From positions 14,296,252 to 14,360,251 of the forward strand of contig NC_037595.1 in NCBI RefSeq assembly GCF_003073045.1: a stretch of 64,000 nucleotides of DNA, given 5' to 3'. The position numbers and the translations under genes were made by a program. Positions 1 through 11,521 of the stretch are shown here, one piece after another. The stretch is from Pomacea canaliculata (taxonomy: Eukaryota > Mollusca > Gastropoda > Architaenioglossa > Ampullariidae). The notes under the pieces were generated by a model, which worked only from the letters and a program-made list of their open reading frames with translations, did no database searches and had not been told where the DNA came from. Within the stretch, counting starts at the first letter, position 1, and every line of letters starts with the position of its first letter.

Positions 1-481
1 TGTAAGACTTTGTAGGTCTCGGTTACTACACATTTATCAGTCAACTAATGGTTGTTTGAATGCTGGCGTGGGAGGGATTAAATGCATCCCCATTTTTATC
101 TAATACTAGAACATAGTTTTGTTGTGAGGGAAACTGTATGTAGAGTAATGTCTAACCATGCGAATGAACTAGAGCTGAAATTCTCATCGAACCTGTAAAC
201 TACTTACAGACTACAGACGGATCACTTCTGTCCCACGGGCGTCCACCATGAACTTCACCTGCTCCACGAGACTGAATTATTATCCGGCCATGACAGATGT
301 TTGTTTATGTGATGCTCCATGACAACCAGAAACATTAATATTATCCCCTCGTTTGGTTCTCAATGTTGTGGTTTCTGTCAGTTGGGCCAAGAGGAGTGTT
401 GAAGCAATCTGTCAAGACGAAACCTGTTTTCACTCATTTTCCGAAAAATTAACCTTAGGGTTTTTTAAATTTTATTTTCAG
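1..481. other. Intron upstream of the RERG-like terminal exon
   Basis: No coding segment, repeat or RNA gene is visible here. The stretch ends in a T-rich tract and an AG at 480-481 that acts as the acceptor of the next exon, so it is most likely the last intron of the small GTPase gene. Earlier exons lie outside the window. Confidence 0.6.
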
Positions 482-1053
482 GAGAATGAGCGATGTGTCG
501 AGGAGAATATCCGTTGGGCTGATGCCTACATCTTCTCTACTCCGTCACAGACCGCTGCAGCCTCAATGAGTGTCTCCGCCTCAAGTTCCTCATCAACTCC
601 TACGGGAAGCGCAACCGCAAGCTGAGTGTGGCGCTGCCGGAGACGGCGCTGTCCAGCAACCCGGTGGCGCTGGTGGGCAACCAGAACGACCGCAGCCTCG
701 ACCGCATGATCCCCATGACCGAGGGGTGGCGTGCTGGGGCGCAGCTGGGCTGTGTGGCCTTCTACGAGATCTCCGTGCGCGAGTGCTGCGACTCGGTGCA
801 CACCATCTTCGAGGACCTGTACACGTGCTACAAGCGACCCAAGAAGTTTCGCGCCGTCTACCCGCGCCGCGCCGTCAGCGTCTGCAGCTTCGACACCATC
901 AACAGCAGCGACAACGGAGGTGCCAGCGGCACGAACGACGACAGCGAGGCGGCGGCGGAGGACGACGGCGAGAGGATCAAGGTGGGCGAAGCGGTGACCT
1001 CGGTGAACCCTGACACCCGGTGCCAAGAGGAGGGGAGCGTTACAGTCCATTAG
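482..1053 (+). CDS. RERG/RASL-like small GTPase, 3' terminal exon (one frame break)
   Basis: This is the C-terminal half of a Ras-superfamily GTPase of the RERG/RASL group. The exon opens after the acceptor at 480-481 with ENERCVEENIRWADAYIF, then YSVTDRCSLNECLRLKFL, which is the region after switch II. The guanine-specificity motif G4 is VALVGNQND (an NQND variant of NKxD) and the G5 region is FYEISVRE. A basic, Ser/Asp-rich tail ends in VTVH at the TAG (1051-1053). There is no CaaX box, as in RERG, so prenylation is not expected. The two halves lie in different frames: the switch falls at about 534-540, between the codons for IF and YSV, and a single missing base explains it. Both sides are well conserved, so a base-call error is as likely as a real lesion. 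The P-loop and switch I exons are outside the window. The family is secure; the exact subfamily is an inference. Confidence 0.85.
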
Positions 1054-2570
1054 CTAGCTCTTGCCCCCCCTACCTTCCCAGGTGACACAAGGAGATGTAA
1101 GAAGGTTGGATGACAGCTGAGAGGCACGTGATGTATCACGTGTCTGTATATCAATATGGCATTATGGAATTACAAAATATTGGACTTCAGACTTTGTGTC
1201 TGCAGCAGGGGTACACAATACCCGGCGGTCCAAGATGCCTCGCCCTGGCGCCTACATACAAACCCCCTGGTGCAGACGGTTGTGGTGGATCCCTCCGATC
1301 AGTATCTGAACTATTTGTGGACAGAAGAGCTTCACGAACAAATGTAAAATCTTATAAAGATACATTCTGCCGAGTGTTTGTGTCTTCTCTGTGCTATGTG
1401 CAGTTTCAATGGCTTCATTCTTGGCAGGAAGACAGACAAAAAAAAAATTAAAAGGCGACGAAGCTTCTGCATTGTAACTGAACTCGCAAAAACTCATGAA
1501 CACTTGATGCAAAGGAAATATATAAAATATATAAATTCGTGCAAAACTCCGGAGTTTGTGGTCTCTCCATCCTCAACCCCACCCACAGCTCCCAAGCAAA
1601 CAAAAGTAAAGAAAGGATGGGGATGGAGCAATGTGAGGCTGGGAAGATTTTATTATTTTTTGTCGTTGCAGTGTAGAAGAAGCTCTCAAAAAAATGGCTT
1701 CTGGCTGAAATGGTGCTTGATGTGCATTCAGACGACTGCGTGGCCCTCGGATAACATTATCTCTTGGCAAGCGATCTCCGAGCTCGGGGTCTGGCTTATC
1801 CGCAGGATGCCGCAAATTTCATTAATTCTCGCAGGAGCTCGGGATCCTGTCCATGATGTGTGTGTGAAGCACAAGTGGGTGTTTGATTCGCTAAACACAA
1901 TCAAACATTTGCACCCTGGCCAAACTGTGTTTGGTGTATGACAAAGGGAGAGAGAGACCACCTTTAGTGCCGACGCCTTCCTTGTGATGTTTGTTGTGCT
2001 GGACATGGTGGTCATGGCGCGCTTCCTCTCCTAGTGATGACAAGATAAGTGTAGAACTATCTTTAGAAAACTCATGTTAAACATACACATCAACTCACAT
2101 TCTTCTTAAATATTATTTCCAAACATCCCTCTCCTTTTCTGTCTTTCTCTCTTTTATCAGTTGTATGTTGATGACAGGTTCTTATCTTTAACCTGTCACT
2201 GTCCCTCCTTCCTCCACATCTTCATGCTTTTGTTATTGTAACGGGCGTGTGCCTGCTTGCCTGCGTGTGTGTGTGTGTGTGCGTGCAGACGTGTGTGGTT
2301 CTAGTGTTTTCATAGGTCACAGTAACCAGCAGTCACGTGTGTGTGGAACAGACAACTAACAAACTTTTATCTCAAAGACGAGAACCAACAGTCTCTTGTG
2401 ACACTGTGATGACATGTCCTGTACATAAAGCTTACTGGCAATCATTGCTTGTTGTCAATGACTGTCGTACTGGTCCGCCCAACTCACTGCATGCCAGCTC
2501 TTGGCTATCAAACTGGCTGTTACAGACATTGTAAATAAGAAATAATAAAGTCAAATAAACAAGAAAACAG
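1054..2570 (+). other. Probable 3' UTR of the small GTPase gene
   Basis: No other coding signal is visible between the stop codon and a cluster of poly(A) signals, the clearest being AATAAA at 2544-2549. A short TG microsatellite lies at about 2262-2285. A 1.5 kb 3' UTR is plausible, but the end is inferred only from the signal. Confidence 0.4.
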
Positions 2571-2839
2571 AAGATAGTGAGTTGATCCCCGCTGCATGCA
2601 GACTGTCACGCCTGGAGATTACCCTCGCTATCAGGAGGCTAAAAATAGTGTTTTGGCGGGTGGTTTACAAGGTAAGAAATGACTTCAATGCCTTCAGAAC
2701 CTACAAACACCAGTAAATGTTTCCCCCTGGAGCAAAGTGCGCGGGTGCTGTCAGAAAGATACAGGGGTAGGTAACGGGTATGCACGCTCTTTGTGCACTC
2801 GACTGAGCTCAGAGATTCATTCACACGGTGTCATTCACG

Positions 2840-3115
2840 AATGCGTGAGCACGCACACAAATTATATATATACATATATACACGGACACACATATATACA
2901 GATCACCCACATACATACATGCAAGCACACGAACACATAGATTCACCCTTCCTATATATTTTATACACTGACGCACGCGCGCGCACACATAGACACATAC
3001 ACACACACTCAAACGCATACACACGCACACACACCCACACAAACACATATACACAGTGACATACACGCACACACACACACACAGACACAGACAAACACAC
3101 ACACAGGTAGAGAAG
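2840..3115. repeat. CA-rich low-complexity tract
   Basis: Imperfect CA/TA/CACG dinucleotide and tetranucleotide runs extend for about 275 bases. Open frames across the tract are artefacts of the repeat. Confidence 0.9.
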
Positions 3116-4069
3116 CAGGTGGATGCCGAGTCCACGAGGCTGTGATTGATGTGTCTGTGCAGCCAACAGACGGCGCTCCTCCAGAGAGCTTTATACAACT
3201 TTTGCTGCACTTCACAAGCCAGGAGGAGTTCTGAAAACACTAAAGCAGTGGCTGCCTTTTCTGGCTTTTTAACTCCAAGAAAAATATCCGAGTGCCTTGA
3301 GTTTAGCAGTCTGACAACTCCTGTTTCTTTCTGTATTCCTCCAACTGTCTAGAGGGAACGATGGGCTAGTGGTTCAGAGACTTGACTCACCTTCTGTCCA
3401 AGGCAGTAACATCACAAACTAACAGCTGAAACATACAAACGAACTGTTTGACACTAGAATGAATGATAAACGAATGATATGAATAGTAATAAAATGATAA
3501 CCTGATTTTGGTGATTTTTCTTGTTCAACTATTTTTCTCATCAGAAAGCAGGAAATGTCCCTGACTATCTGTCTGTCCTCAACTTGAAGTACACTTAGAA
3601 TTATCTGTAACATTGTGCTTCAGCATTTCTCACTACAGTCTATATTTTATTTCCATGTGAAGCACATTTAGAATTATTTACAATGCCCAGCACATAAATA
3701 AAAAAGCTGAGAGGTATTTAAGTTTCTCAACCAGTCACAGACTTTAAAAATCTTAATTCAAACAGCTCCATAAAATGTTATTGTCGGTAATTGTGTTGTT
3801 GACTAGGTCTGTGGATGACTATCTCATGGTTCAAGAGTTATTTCAGCAGTCGACCTGTCTACACCAATGACCAACCTTAAGTGTTCATCTATAAATTATG
3901 ATCTTTTCCCGAAATCTCTCACTTGAAAAATACATCTTGACAGCCACAAAAAAATTCTCCAATATCAATTCTAATATCTATATTGTGATAGGCTTACTGA
4001 GTAGGCTGTACTCTCGCAGTAAAAGTCTCTCTCACACACACACAGCCTCTTCATTTAGAATTTACAGCT
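3116..4069. other. Intergenic, no feature seen
   Basis: AT-rich sequence with no recognisable gene or mobile element. Confidence 0.5.
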
Positions 4070-4105
4070 GTTTTCAAGAAACACCTGAGGTTTGAGGTAT
4101 AAATA
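4070..4105 (+). promoter_or_regulatory. Core promoter of H-type lectin 1: TTCnnGAA element plus TATA box
   Basis: GTTTTCAAGAAAC at 4070-4082 is followed 15 bases later by TATAAATA at 4098-4105, about 115 bases before the start codon. The same pair precedes the second lectin (7909-7947) with nearly the same spacing. TTC-NN-GAA is the tail-to-tail form of a heat-shock element; that reading is an inference. Confidence 0.65.
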
Positions 4106-4219
4106 CCTGTCCCTTCCTGTCACCTGGCCACGGGAGCAGCAAAGCATCATCAGCATCATCACGTGTCATCGCAGGACAAGGTGTCATCATCAGTGGACCT
4201 CCAAGACATCGGGAACAAG

Positions 4220-5722
4220 ATGAATACTGTTCTTGCTTGTCTTTTGGTTTTCTGCTGTTTCCTGTTTGTCCTGCAGACTCAAGCAGCAGAGTGTGAGTAT
4301 AACAACTGAGTATAACAACTGAGTATAACAACACAACCCATCATCAGTCAGAATAGTAACAAGGCTACCAAGCTTTTTGCCAATTCTTGTGACAAATTGT
4401 GCTTGAAAAGTTTTTAAAACTAGAATAAGCATATCTTTATGGTGAAAAATAAACAACACGTAAACAAAATGTGAAACACGACTTCTATCAGTAATTTTTG
4501 CCAGGACTTCTTTGTTTACTGATTTTTTCTTTTGTTCTTCTCAATATTTTGTTTGCTCTTCATTATAAGGCTTTCGACTTTTGACCCTGTTTATATTTAC
4601 AGCTTTGCCGGATCCTCAGCCAGCAGATGTTGCTCCCAGATGTAAGTTTATTTCATATATCTGTCAGTTGTAGCCATTGCTTTTGCTCCGTAATTGTTTT
4701 CAAAACAAAGTTGTAATTCCTTCAACCATGGCTGTCTCTGATTGTTGTAGAAACAGAAATGTGAAACTCGCGTTCTTTGTAAATTTTCCTCAGAAGTAAT
4801 CCACAATATTAGTGTCCATTTTTCAAACCCAGCTTGGTTTTTAGTCTTGCTCTGATGGATAAAGCAGAGATAACATTTTGTATTGTTTCCAGTCGCCACA
4901 AGACTCTACCTCTCTTTCGTTTGCTTCCTTCTCCATTATTTTTCCATTCTTCTCTCTCATTCTCTCACTGGCTTCCCTCATACGCTTAACGATGTTGTCC
5001 TCGTGTACTTTGTTTAATAGAGATTTTCTCTTTTTATGTTTGGTGCTACCAGCAGCATCTTATATCAAGCTAAATAACAATTGTAATAAACATGATATGG
5101 AGAAAACTACACTAACTAAACATTGCCTGCAACCTTCTCGTTGACAAAAATGAAGAATTTCTGCAAAATCTGGTCATAGTCCAGCAAATGTGGAGGGTAG
5201 CTATCTACCAATACCCCGCATTGCTTTATAGGTAAAATACTACCTTGATGTTTCACATATATGCCTTTGAATGTATTCATGTATTTGTACTCATGTATAA
5301 CTATTATCTGATTTTTGTGCAGCCTTCTGTTCGTCGGTGAACGCACAGTATACAAGAAAGTACATTTTATTAATTAACTAGATAACCATTTTAGGTTTAC
5401 AAGTTCTCATTCATTATTTTTCTTACTGTTCACAGGCGAAACAGGAGAATTCTTTGCTTATCCAAACACCAAAGGTGCGATCTACAACCCCGAGTATCAG
5501 GAGAGACGAGAATACTTCACCATCACATTCAAGGAGTCTTTCTCTTCCATACCCTGGGTGTCAGTCAGCTTTTCCAAGCTGGATATAGACCGGTCTGAAA
5601 ATGTCCGCACCAACATTGTCACCACCAATGTCTACCAGGCTGGCTTCAGGGTCTACGTCAACCAGTGGTCCGGCGCCATCGTCCACGAGGCTAAGGTGTC
5701 GTGGATCGCCTGCAACATCTGA
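4220..5722 (+). CDS. Secreted H-type lectin 1 (three exons)
   Basis: This is a small secreted agglutinin of the H-type lectin family (Helix pomatia agglutinin fold), which typically binds GalNAc/galactose glycans in snail mucus, eggs or haemolymph. Exons are 4220-4292, 4603-4641 and 5436-5722, all joined in phase 1 at GT-AG sites (GTGAGT and GTAAGT donors). They give 132 residues. The signal peptide MNTVLACLLVFCCFLFVL is followed by a short Pro/Asp linker encoded by the 39-base exon 2. The lectin domain fills exon 3: IPWVSVSFSKLDIDRSENVR, then TTNVYQAGFRVYVNQWSGA, ending KVSWIACNI. WVSVSF, LDIDR, GF and VSWIA are family hallmarks, and Cys residues bracket the domain. The frame is intact. A poly(A) signal follows at 5831-5836. 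The tandem paralogue is at 8025-9065. The exact sugar specificity cannot be read from the sequence. Confidence 0.93.
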
Positions 5723-5830
5723 GTGCACCCGGGGTGGCTGGATCCTCCTCACCTGCTGGACTGACCACAAGCCATAGAGAACCAAATGCCTTGTCCTAAA
5801 AGGAGAAATTAATAATTCTTTTGCTTTTTG

Positions 5831-5836
5831 AATAAA
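5831..5836 (+). other. Poly(A) signal of lectin 1
   Basis: AATAAA lies 109 bases after the stop codon of lectin 1, with no competing signal nearer. Confidence 0.7.
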
Positions 5837-7908
5837 AAACACTTTCGATATTAAACATGACAAAGGAACTTTGTGCGTTTAGAAATGTAGCCACGGTATG
5901 GTATGTAACTCAAACTTGATAAAACTTATTTAGTGTGATTTAGCAGACATTTGTTTCTTATTCAATCACAAAACAACTGAAAGTGCAGTATTGGCGAATA
6001 TCTGGGGCCTGAGCTAGGTCGTGATTTGTGTGATTTCTGTTTACTTTGTGAGATGGCGAACCTTGCGGTGCAGTCTGTGGTTCACTCACACCCCGGACCT
6101 GGCCTCGGTGCACAAAAGGCAAAGGTGACAAGAAGAGGAACAGTAGCAAGAAGCCTCTCACTTCCGATGATTGATTTTTATTTCTAGATGATTTCTTTGG
6201 TTAGACTAAGTATACAAGGCGCCATTATTCAGAGACTCTCAATAACACTCAAATAAAGAAGATTGCAAAATCATGTATAATTTCAGAGTTTACTATGAGG
6301 TTGTGTGTGTGTGTGCAGCGTGTGCGTGTGCGTTTGTGCCTTCATCATCATCATCATCGTCATCATCATCTTTCTCTTCACCCTGGTTCTGTATGTTTTG
6401 TTTTTATTTTATGTTTATGATGTCAAAACTTTCTGTTTCTAAAATAAAAATCCAGTTTAATATTACTTCTTTGTAACATACCCGTAATACCTGCGTGCAA
6501 ACCTACATTTAAAATATCATAGAAGGTGCATATAACCTGTACATACATTACCACAGACAGCTGAAAAATATCACAGAATTGTAAACACGCTGTACAGACA
6601 TTTCCTCACTTAGCAGAAAGAAAACCACACGACTGTGACTTCGCTGTAGGACAAATTTAAAAGCAGATGATAATACATACACTGGTCTCAATATTATTGT
6701 TACTGAAAAAAAACAACATCCAAGACACACAACAGCTGTTTCTCTCTTTAATGACTAGCAAACTTCAATAGCTTGTGTTTTAACTGGTTGCCAAGGACCC
6801 CAACTGGAAACATAACCATATAATCGTAAATATTTTAAGGGTATAGTCTATAGTGACATATTTGTTTCTCTTGCTTACCCAGGCACCAAACATTTAATAA
6901 GAAACTAATTAAAGCATTAAGATTACCTTCAAGAAGGTCAAGGCTTATTTGTTTGTTGAGTGACAGATTTATGGTACGACCATAACATATAACATATCAC
7001 AACTGTTTTTAGAGAATTGGGCGGGGTACTCATGTGAGTTTTTTTTTTTTACTTTATAACAAAAGTTCCGTGCAATGCAATCATGCTGAAATTACTCCTT
7101 GTCATGTTTTTGATTAATTACCTCCCTTCTGAAAAACACAAGTGGAGTTTATTTTATGACAATTGGGGTGGGAGCGGGTGCACAGAAGGGTAAATGACAT
7201 TTTATGAGTTCGCTTACGAGAGTCCACCCTGTTCAAGGAGAAAACAGTAAAATGTAAAGAGTTATTTGAGTAAGTTTTGTGTGTGTGTGTGTGTGAGTAT
7301 TGGTTAGGAATGATCCTCAGCAGGCAACACTAACCCTAAACACCTCTAAGTGCCAGTTGTTGCCATGGCACTGTGTTGCTGTTGTTCTGTGGCTGCAACT
7401 ATTTTCTGCAGAGCAGAGATTTCTGAGAAAGGTTGTGATTGACACTTGAAGTTACTTGTGTATGTAGTTAATGTCGACAACCCCACCCAGCACTCAAGCA
7501 AGAGGTAGGTACACTCAAACATATTATTTACTTGTGGTAATATTTTATTGGATTTTATTGAGAAGATGGAGAACTTCACCTCGTCTGTCAGGATTTTATT
7601 TCCTCGTTTGGACCTGACGGGAAAGTCGAGGTGCAGCATTGTAGACACCTCAAGTGTAACATTGTAATAAGTCCAGTGTACTTAGCAATGAACTATAGAC
7701 AGGGATGACAAGTTTATAGCAGAAGTTTATAGTCTATAAATAGAAGTGTGACATTATAGATTAGTCGGGACAATCGAGAACAGGCGACACTAACAGAATT
7801 TCCCACTCTCTCTCTCACACACACTTACGCACACACACAGCACATTTAAATCCACTCCTTCACTTACAATTTACAACACACGGGCAATCACTCTCCTGAA
7901 CCTCCACA
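5837..7908. other. Intergenic spacer between the two lectin genes
   Basis: No gene is seen. There is a TCA microsatellite at about 6341-6371 and a short GT run near 7279-7296. The last 100 or so bases carry CA runs that resemble the flank of lectin 1, so the duplicated segment probably begins here. Confidence 0.5.
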
Positions 7909-7947
7909 GTTTTCGAGAAACGAGCTCTCATGAGAGTTGTATAAATA
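7909..7947 (+). promoter_or_regulatory. Core promoter of H-type lectin 2: TTCnnGAA element plus TATA box
   Basis: GTTTTCGAGAAAC at 7909-7921 and TATAAATA at 7940-7947 match the lectin 1 promoter, with 18 instead of 15 bases between the two elements. The sequence between them differs, so the two elements look selectively kept or recently copied. Confidence 0.65.
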
Positions 7948-8024
7948 GCGCTCAGTCCGTCCCCGGTCACAGAGACACCAACTGTCATCACCAGCTGACC
8001 TTCCACACATCAACAAGAATCAAG

Positions 8025-9065
8025 ATGAAAGCTGTTCTTGCCTGTCTCTTAGTCTGCTGCTGTAGCCTGCCTCTCCGCCACGCGACTAATGTGACAGCGA
8101 GTATGTATCCACAGTCAGATCACATATCATTCACCTACAGTGTCGTTACAAAAGTAAAGTAGGCGTGGCTAGCTTTACAAACTGTACCCGGAGGGACTTT
8201 AATAATTGGAAAAATAGTGTTCACGACAAAATATATATATAATGCTTGTGAGTAATTAAAAACCATAAAATCTGACATTATTGATTGATTGCCTTTTTTG
8301 AGATTGCAGTTGCAATCAGAGTTGTTTATTTGATATTCAAAAGGTGAATAAGTCTGGAGTTTCCTAGTTGAGGTTTTCATGTTCCAGCCTTGCCGCACAG
8401 CAGCCAGCCAGCCTTTCGCCAAGATGTAAGAATATTTCTTTTCATTGGAATAATTTCTAACTACACAACGATCTTATTAATCTCATCGCTTTCCATATTT
8501 ATGACCGCTGGTCTTTATATGGTTGTCATCATAGCCAGTGGTAATCTGTAAATGATGTGCTGTCATCATACTCATCTGTGAATCAGCTACATAACTAAGT
8601 GCTCTCTTCATTCAAATGCAAGTGAGATTTACCCATGTGATCAAGGAGAATATTAGTTATAGTATTGTTTCACGACAGGTAACATGTCTTTAAAAACCAA
8701 TAAAGCAAGCTAGAGACCTGTGCGTTAAAGCAAACCAAAATCATGCTCTGACATGTTTGTTATCTTCTCTTCAAAAGGCGAGACAGGAGAATTTTCTGCC
8801 TCTCCAAACACAAACGGCGCGATGTACAACCCCGAGTACCAGGAGAAGCGAGACTACGTGTCCATACTGTTCAAACAATCATTCTACTCCCTACCCTGGG
8901 TGTCAGTCAGCTTCTCGTCACTCGATGTTGACCGCTCGGAGAACATGCGCGTGCACGTGATCACCACCAACGTCGGGCTGCACGGCTTCACGGCCTTACG
9001 TCAACCAGTGGTCCGGCGCCGTCGTGCACCTGGCCAAGGTGTCGTGGATCGCCTGCGACCTCTGA
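8025..9065 (+). CDS. Secreted H-type lectin 2, paralogue of lectin 1 (frame-disrupted)
   Basis: This is the tandem duplicate of the lectin at 4220-5722 with the same three-exon layout: 8025-8100, 8388-8425 and 8778-9065. Exon 1 encodes the signal peptide MKAVLACLLVCCCSLPL. Exon 3 encodes LPWVSVSFSSLDVDRSENMR and ends VSWIACDL. Two one-base faults break the frame. Exon 2 is 38 bases, while the paralogue has 39, so it leaves the phase needed by exon 3. An extra T at 8996/8997 falls after GFTA, where the paralogue has VYVNQWSG; beyond it YVNQWSGAVVHLAKVSWIAC resumes in another frame. The rest of the domain is well conserved, and poly(A) signal AATAAA is at 9258-9263. Either this copy is a young pseudogene or the consensus has errors, as in other genes here. 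The family assignment is secure; functionality is not. Confidence 0.85.
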
Positions 9066-9263
9066 GTGTCGCAAGGCCCGTGTATAGAGCACGGTAACTC
9101 TCGACAGTTTCAACGATCTCGACCCTCGTCAATCACCATTGACATTCTAATAATTGTCTCACTAATTGTATTACATACAAAAGACACTAATTATAAATCA
9201 TCAAGAGCTCGAGGGGGAAGAAATGAAAAACAAAAATTAACCATGATGAGTTATGTAAATAAA

Positions 9264-9821
9264 ACAACAATAATGCTATTGAATGTTTGTGTACTAACAC
9301 ATTTACTTATTTGTATCTGCTTTTTCGTAAGACAAGTGCAAGCGCAGTGTTCAGTTTTATTTAATTTTTCAAGAAATCGGGGATGATTAACATTTCAAAA
9401 GATAATCTCCTCTCCAGATAATCCAGCCTCCATAGTCTTAATGAGTTTGAGACTTGAAGAGATTACTTTTCTGTGATCAGATAGAAATGATCTGTCTCCG
9501 TGTCTGTCTACAAGAATGATGCCGCCGCACAGATTCCTGGGAGGTAACTGTCTAAATCCCTTCGCCGAACTGTCGTTAACTCCCTTTACAAAATAATAAA
9601 TTGGAAGTGCTATATGGCGAATCCAGTCTTTCATGCCAAAGAAATGGGCAGTTGTTGGTTGTTTTTTTTTCTTCCTACTGTCCTCCGTGTAAGCAAAGGG
9701 TTTCTTCTTCTAGTGTAATATCGTGTAATGCCGGAGGCTGATTTCTGTCACCAAATAATTTTCTGGTTTCTGGGTCTGTTTGCGTGTTCAAAAGCCTGCA
9801 GCCCTCAGATGGATCTCTCAA
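9264..9821. other. Intergenic, no feature seen
   Basis: This is 3' flank of the lectin 2 gene. No coding, RNA or mobile-element signal was recognised. Confidence 0.5.
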
Positions 9822-9911
9822 AAAGACAATCTTACAAATAAAGACAATCTCACAAATAAAGACAATCTTACAAAAAAAGACAATCTCACAAATAAAGACA
9901 ACCTCACAAAC
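9822..9911. repeat. 18-bp minisatellite, five copies
   Basis: Five consecutive 18-base units of the form AAAGACAATCTCACAAAT (C/T variation in the middle and small changes in the last units) begin at 9822, 9840, 9858, 9876 and 9894. Confidence 0.95.
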
Positions 9912-10322
9912 ACACGGTCTCTCTTACACTGTGTGTGGTGTGTATGCAAGCGCGCGTGCGTGTGAGTGACTGAATGGAAACAAAAAGTTAAACGAATTTC
10001 AAGAAACAAGTTGTTTAATTGCCTAGCAAGCACCCACATGTTAAAATTAGCATGAAACAAACAATAACAACCATGGAAGACAATCAAATATAACGGCCGC
10101 ATACTTATGTATCGTGATTGTATCGTGTCAGTATCGATATTCTGTATCAATACTTCTTAGTGTCACAATCAAAAGGTCTTGAAGCTTCTTTTTATTCCGA
10201 ATTCGCAGATTTATGTGCTGACGATATTTTTTCTTAAAAAGTTTTTTTTTTTAATGAAAAAAAAACAGATTGTAAAAGTCCTGCGGCCTGTTTTATCCCT
10301 TCCTTAAACTCACTAAGTGTGA
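9912..10322. other. Intergenic, no feature seen
   Basis: AT-rich sequence with short homopolymer runs. Nothing recognisable. Confidence 0.5.
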
Positions 10323-10818
10323 TCACCAGCCAGCATCGTATTCAACATCGATAATGTCGCCAGTGACGACTAATCCTTTCCCATCAATGATGATTTTATC
10401 TACAGCTGCCTGATGAAGAGAAGAACAAATTTCGGGCACTGGGTGACAAACAGATGAGAGGAGGAGTGACAGGTGAGGCATAAACAGAGGAGAAAATCGG
10501 AACAACAGGTGTGACAGGTGACACAGCATCTCACCTCGTGACAAGTCAGAAGCAGTAAGAGTTTACCTCGCCTAGGAAGAAGCACACTAAGAAGCGGAGG
10601 ACATCTTTGGGGACTATGTCTCTAGGTCTCATGTAGACAATCACACGGTTGCTTACACTCAGGGTAGTCCCGGCGGCGTGCTCTCTAGATACCACGGAGG
10701 TCGCGGTGGCACCGCTGCTCTCTTGGAAACCAGACATCACCATGGTGATATTACATGTAACACGTTTACCGAGTGGAGGCTGGCAGTTTGCAACGTCTGC
10801 GGTGTTCAGCTCATGAAC
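10323..10818 (-). CDS. Unrecognised protein, two 3' exons
   Basis: I do not recognise the family. Exon 10567-10818 (252 bases, phase 0 to 0) starts after an AG acceptor and ends at a GTAAAC donor. It encodes VHELNTADVANCQPPLGKRV, a TCNIT sequon, and a hydrophobic stretch DVLRFLVCFFLGE at its end. The final exon 10323-10409 follows a CAG acceptor in the same phase and encodes AAVDKIIIDGKGLVVTGDII, then DVEYDAGW and a TGA. The alternating hydrophobic pattern suggests a beta-rich, possibly secreted domain. Upstream exons are uncertain. IEAALKEASTGAVVTN at about 10845-10895 reads well but its donor is in the wrong phase; a short candidate with SDLAIRYVQQ before a GTAAGC donor at 11079 fits phase 0. 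The intron phasing supports a real gene; function is unknown. Confidence 0.45.
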
Positions 10819-11521
10819 CTAATGAAAACAAACCACCTACCTATTTGTGACGACCGCCCCTGTACTAGCTTCTTTGAGAGCAGCTTCAATTTTCCCAGGT
10901 GAGTATTTAGAATTTAGTGACCAGCAGCCACGTGCTTTCAGTTACCTGCCCGCTTTGGTCATGTGACCAGCAGAACGCCCCACAAAACATCTTTGATGAT
11001 GGCAGGCAGAGAAATAATAAGATGACGGCGGAGCAAAGGTCACTGTAGAAACTCTGTCAGCAGCTGCTTACCTGCTGTACATAACGGATTGCTAGGTCCG
11101 AAACTAAGCTAAGACCACGTCTCCATGTAGATATGTCAGTGTGTTTTATATATATATACCTTGCTATTTATAAACTTTGCACCTTTGTGTGTAAAAAAAT
11201 AAAGCTTCATAAGACAGATTTGTTTTGTAAACAACAAATTCAAGTTCTCCTGTTCATGCTGATACTCAATGACTCATCGCATGTGATGCAGCTGCAGGCT
11301 TTCTCTTCGTCCGCGTTTTGTGATGACTGCAGCTCCTCCAGCTGTTCACAAGACTTCTGACTGAACATTGTCTACAATAAAACATTATCAAGCTGTCAGC
11401 AGCACACGCAACTGTAGACTCGTTCAGCACTCGTGAACCGCCTCCAGAAAGACACAGCTGCACACAGCTGCACCCAGTTACAGCCCAGCGCTACAGTTCA
11501 TACAGTGTTACAGCCCACACG
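10819..11521. other. Possible 5' exons of the unrecognised minus-strand gene
   Basis: Only weak exon candidates are present: a minus-strand segment at about 10845-10895, and one ending at a GTAAGC donor at 11079. Neither is secure. No mobile element is recognised. Confidence 0.25.

Noticed and set aside
2821-3240. Long minus-strand frame rich in Cys and Val
   Set aside because: It is the translation of the CA/GT tract, open in several frames at once.
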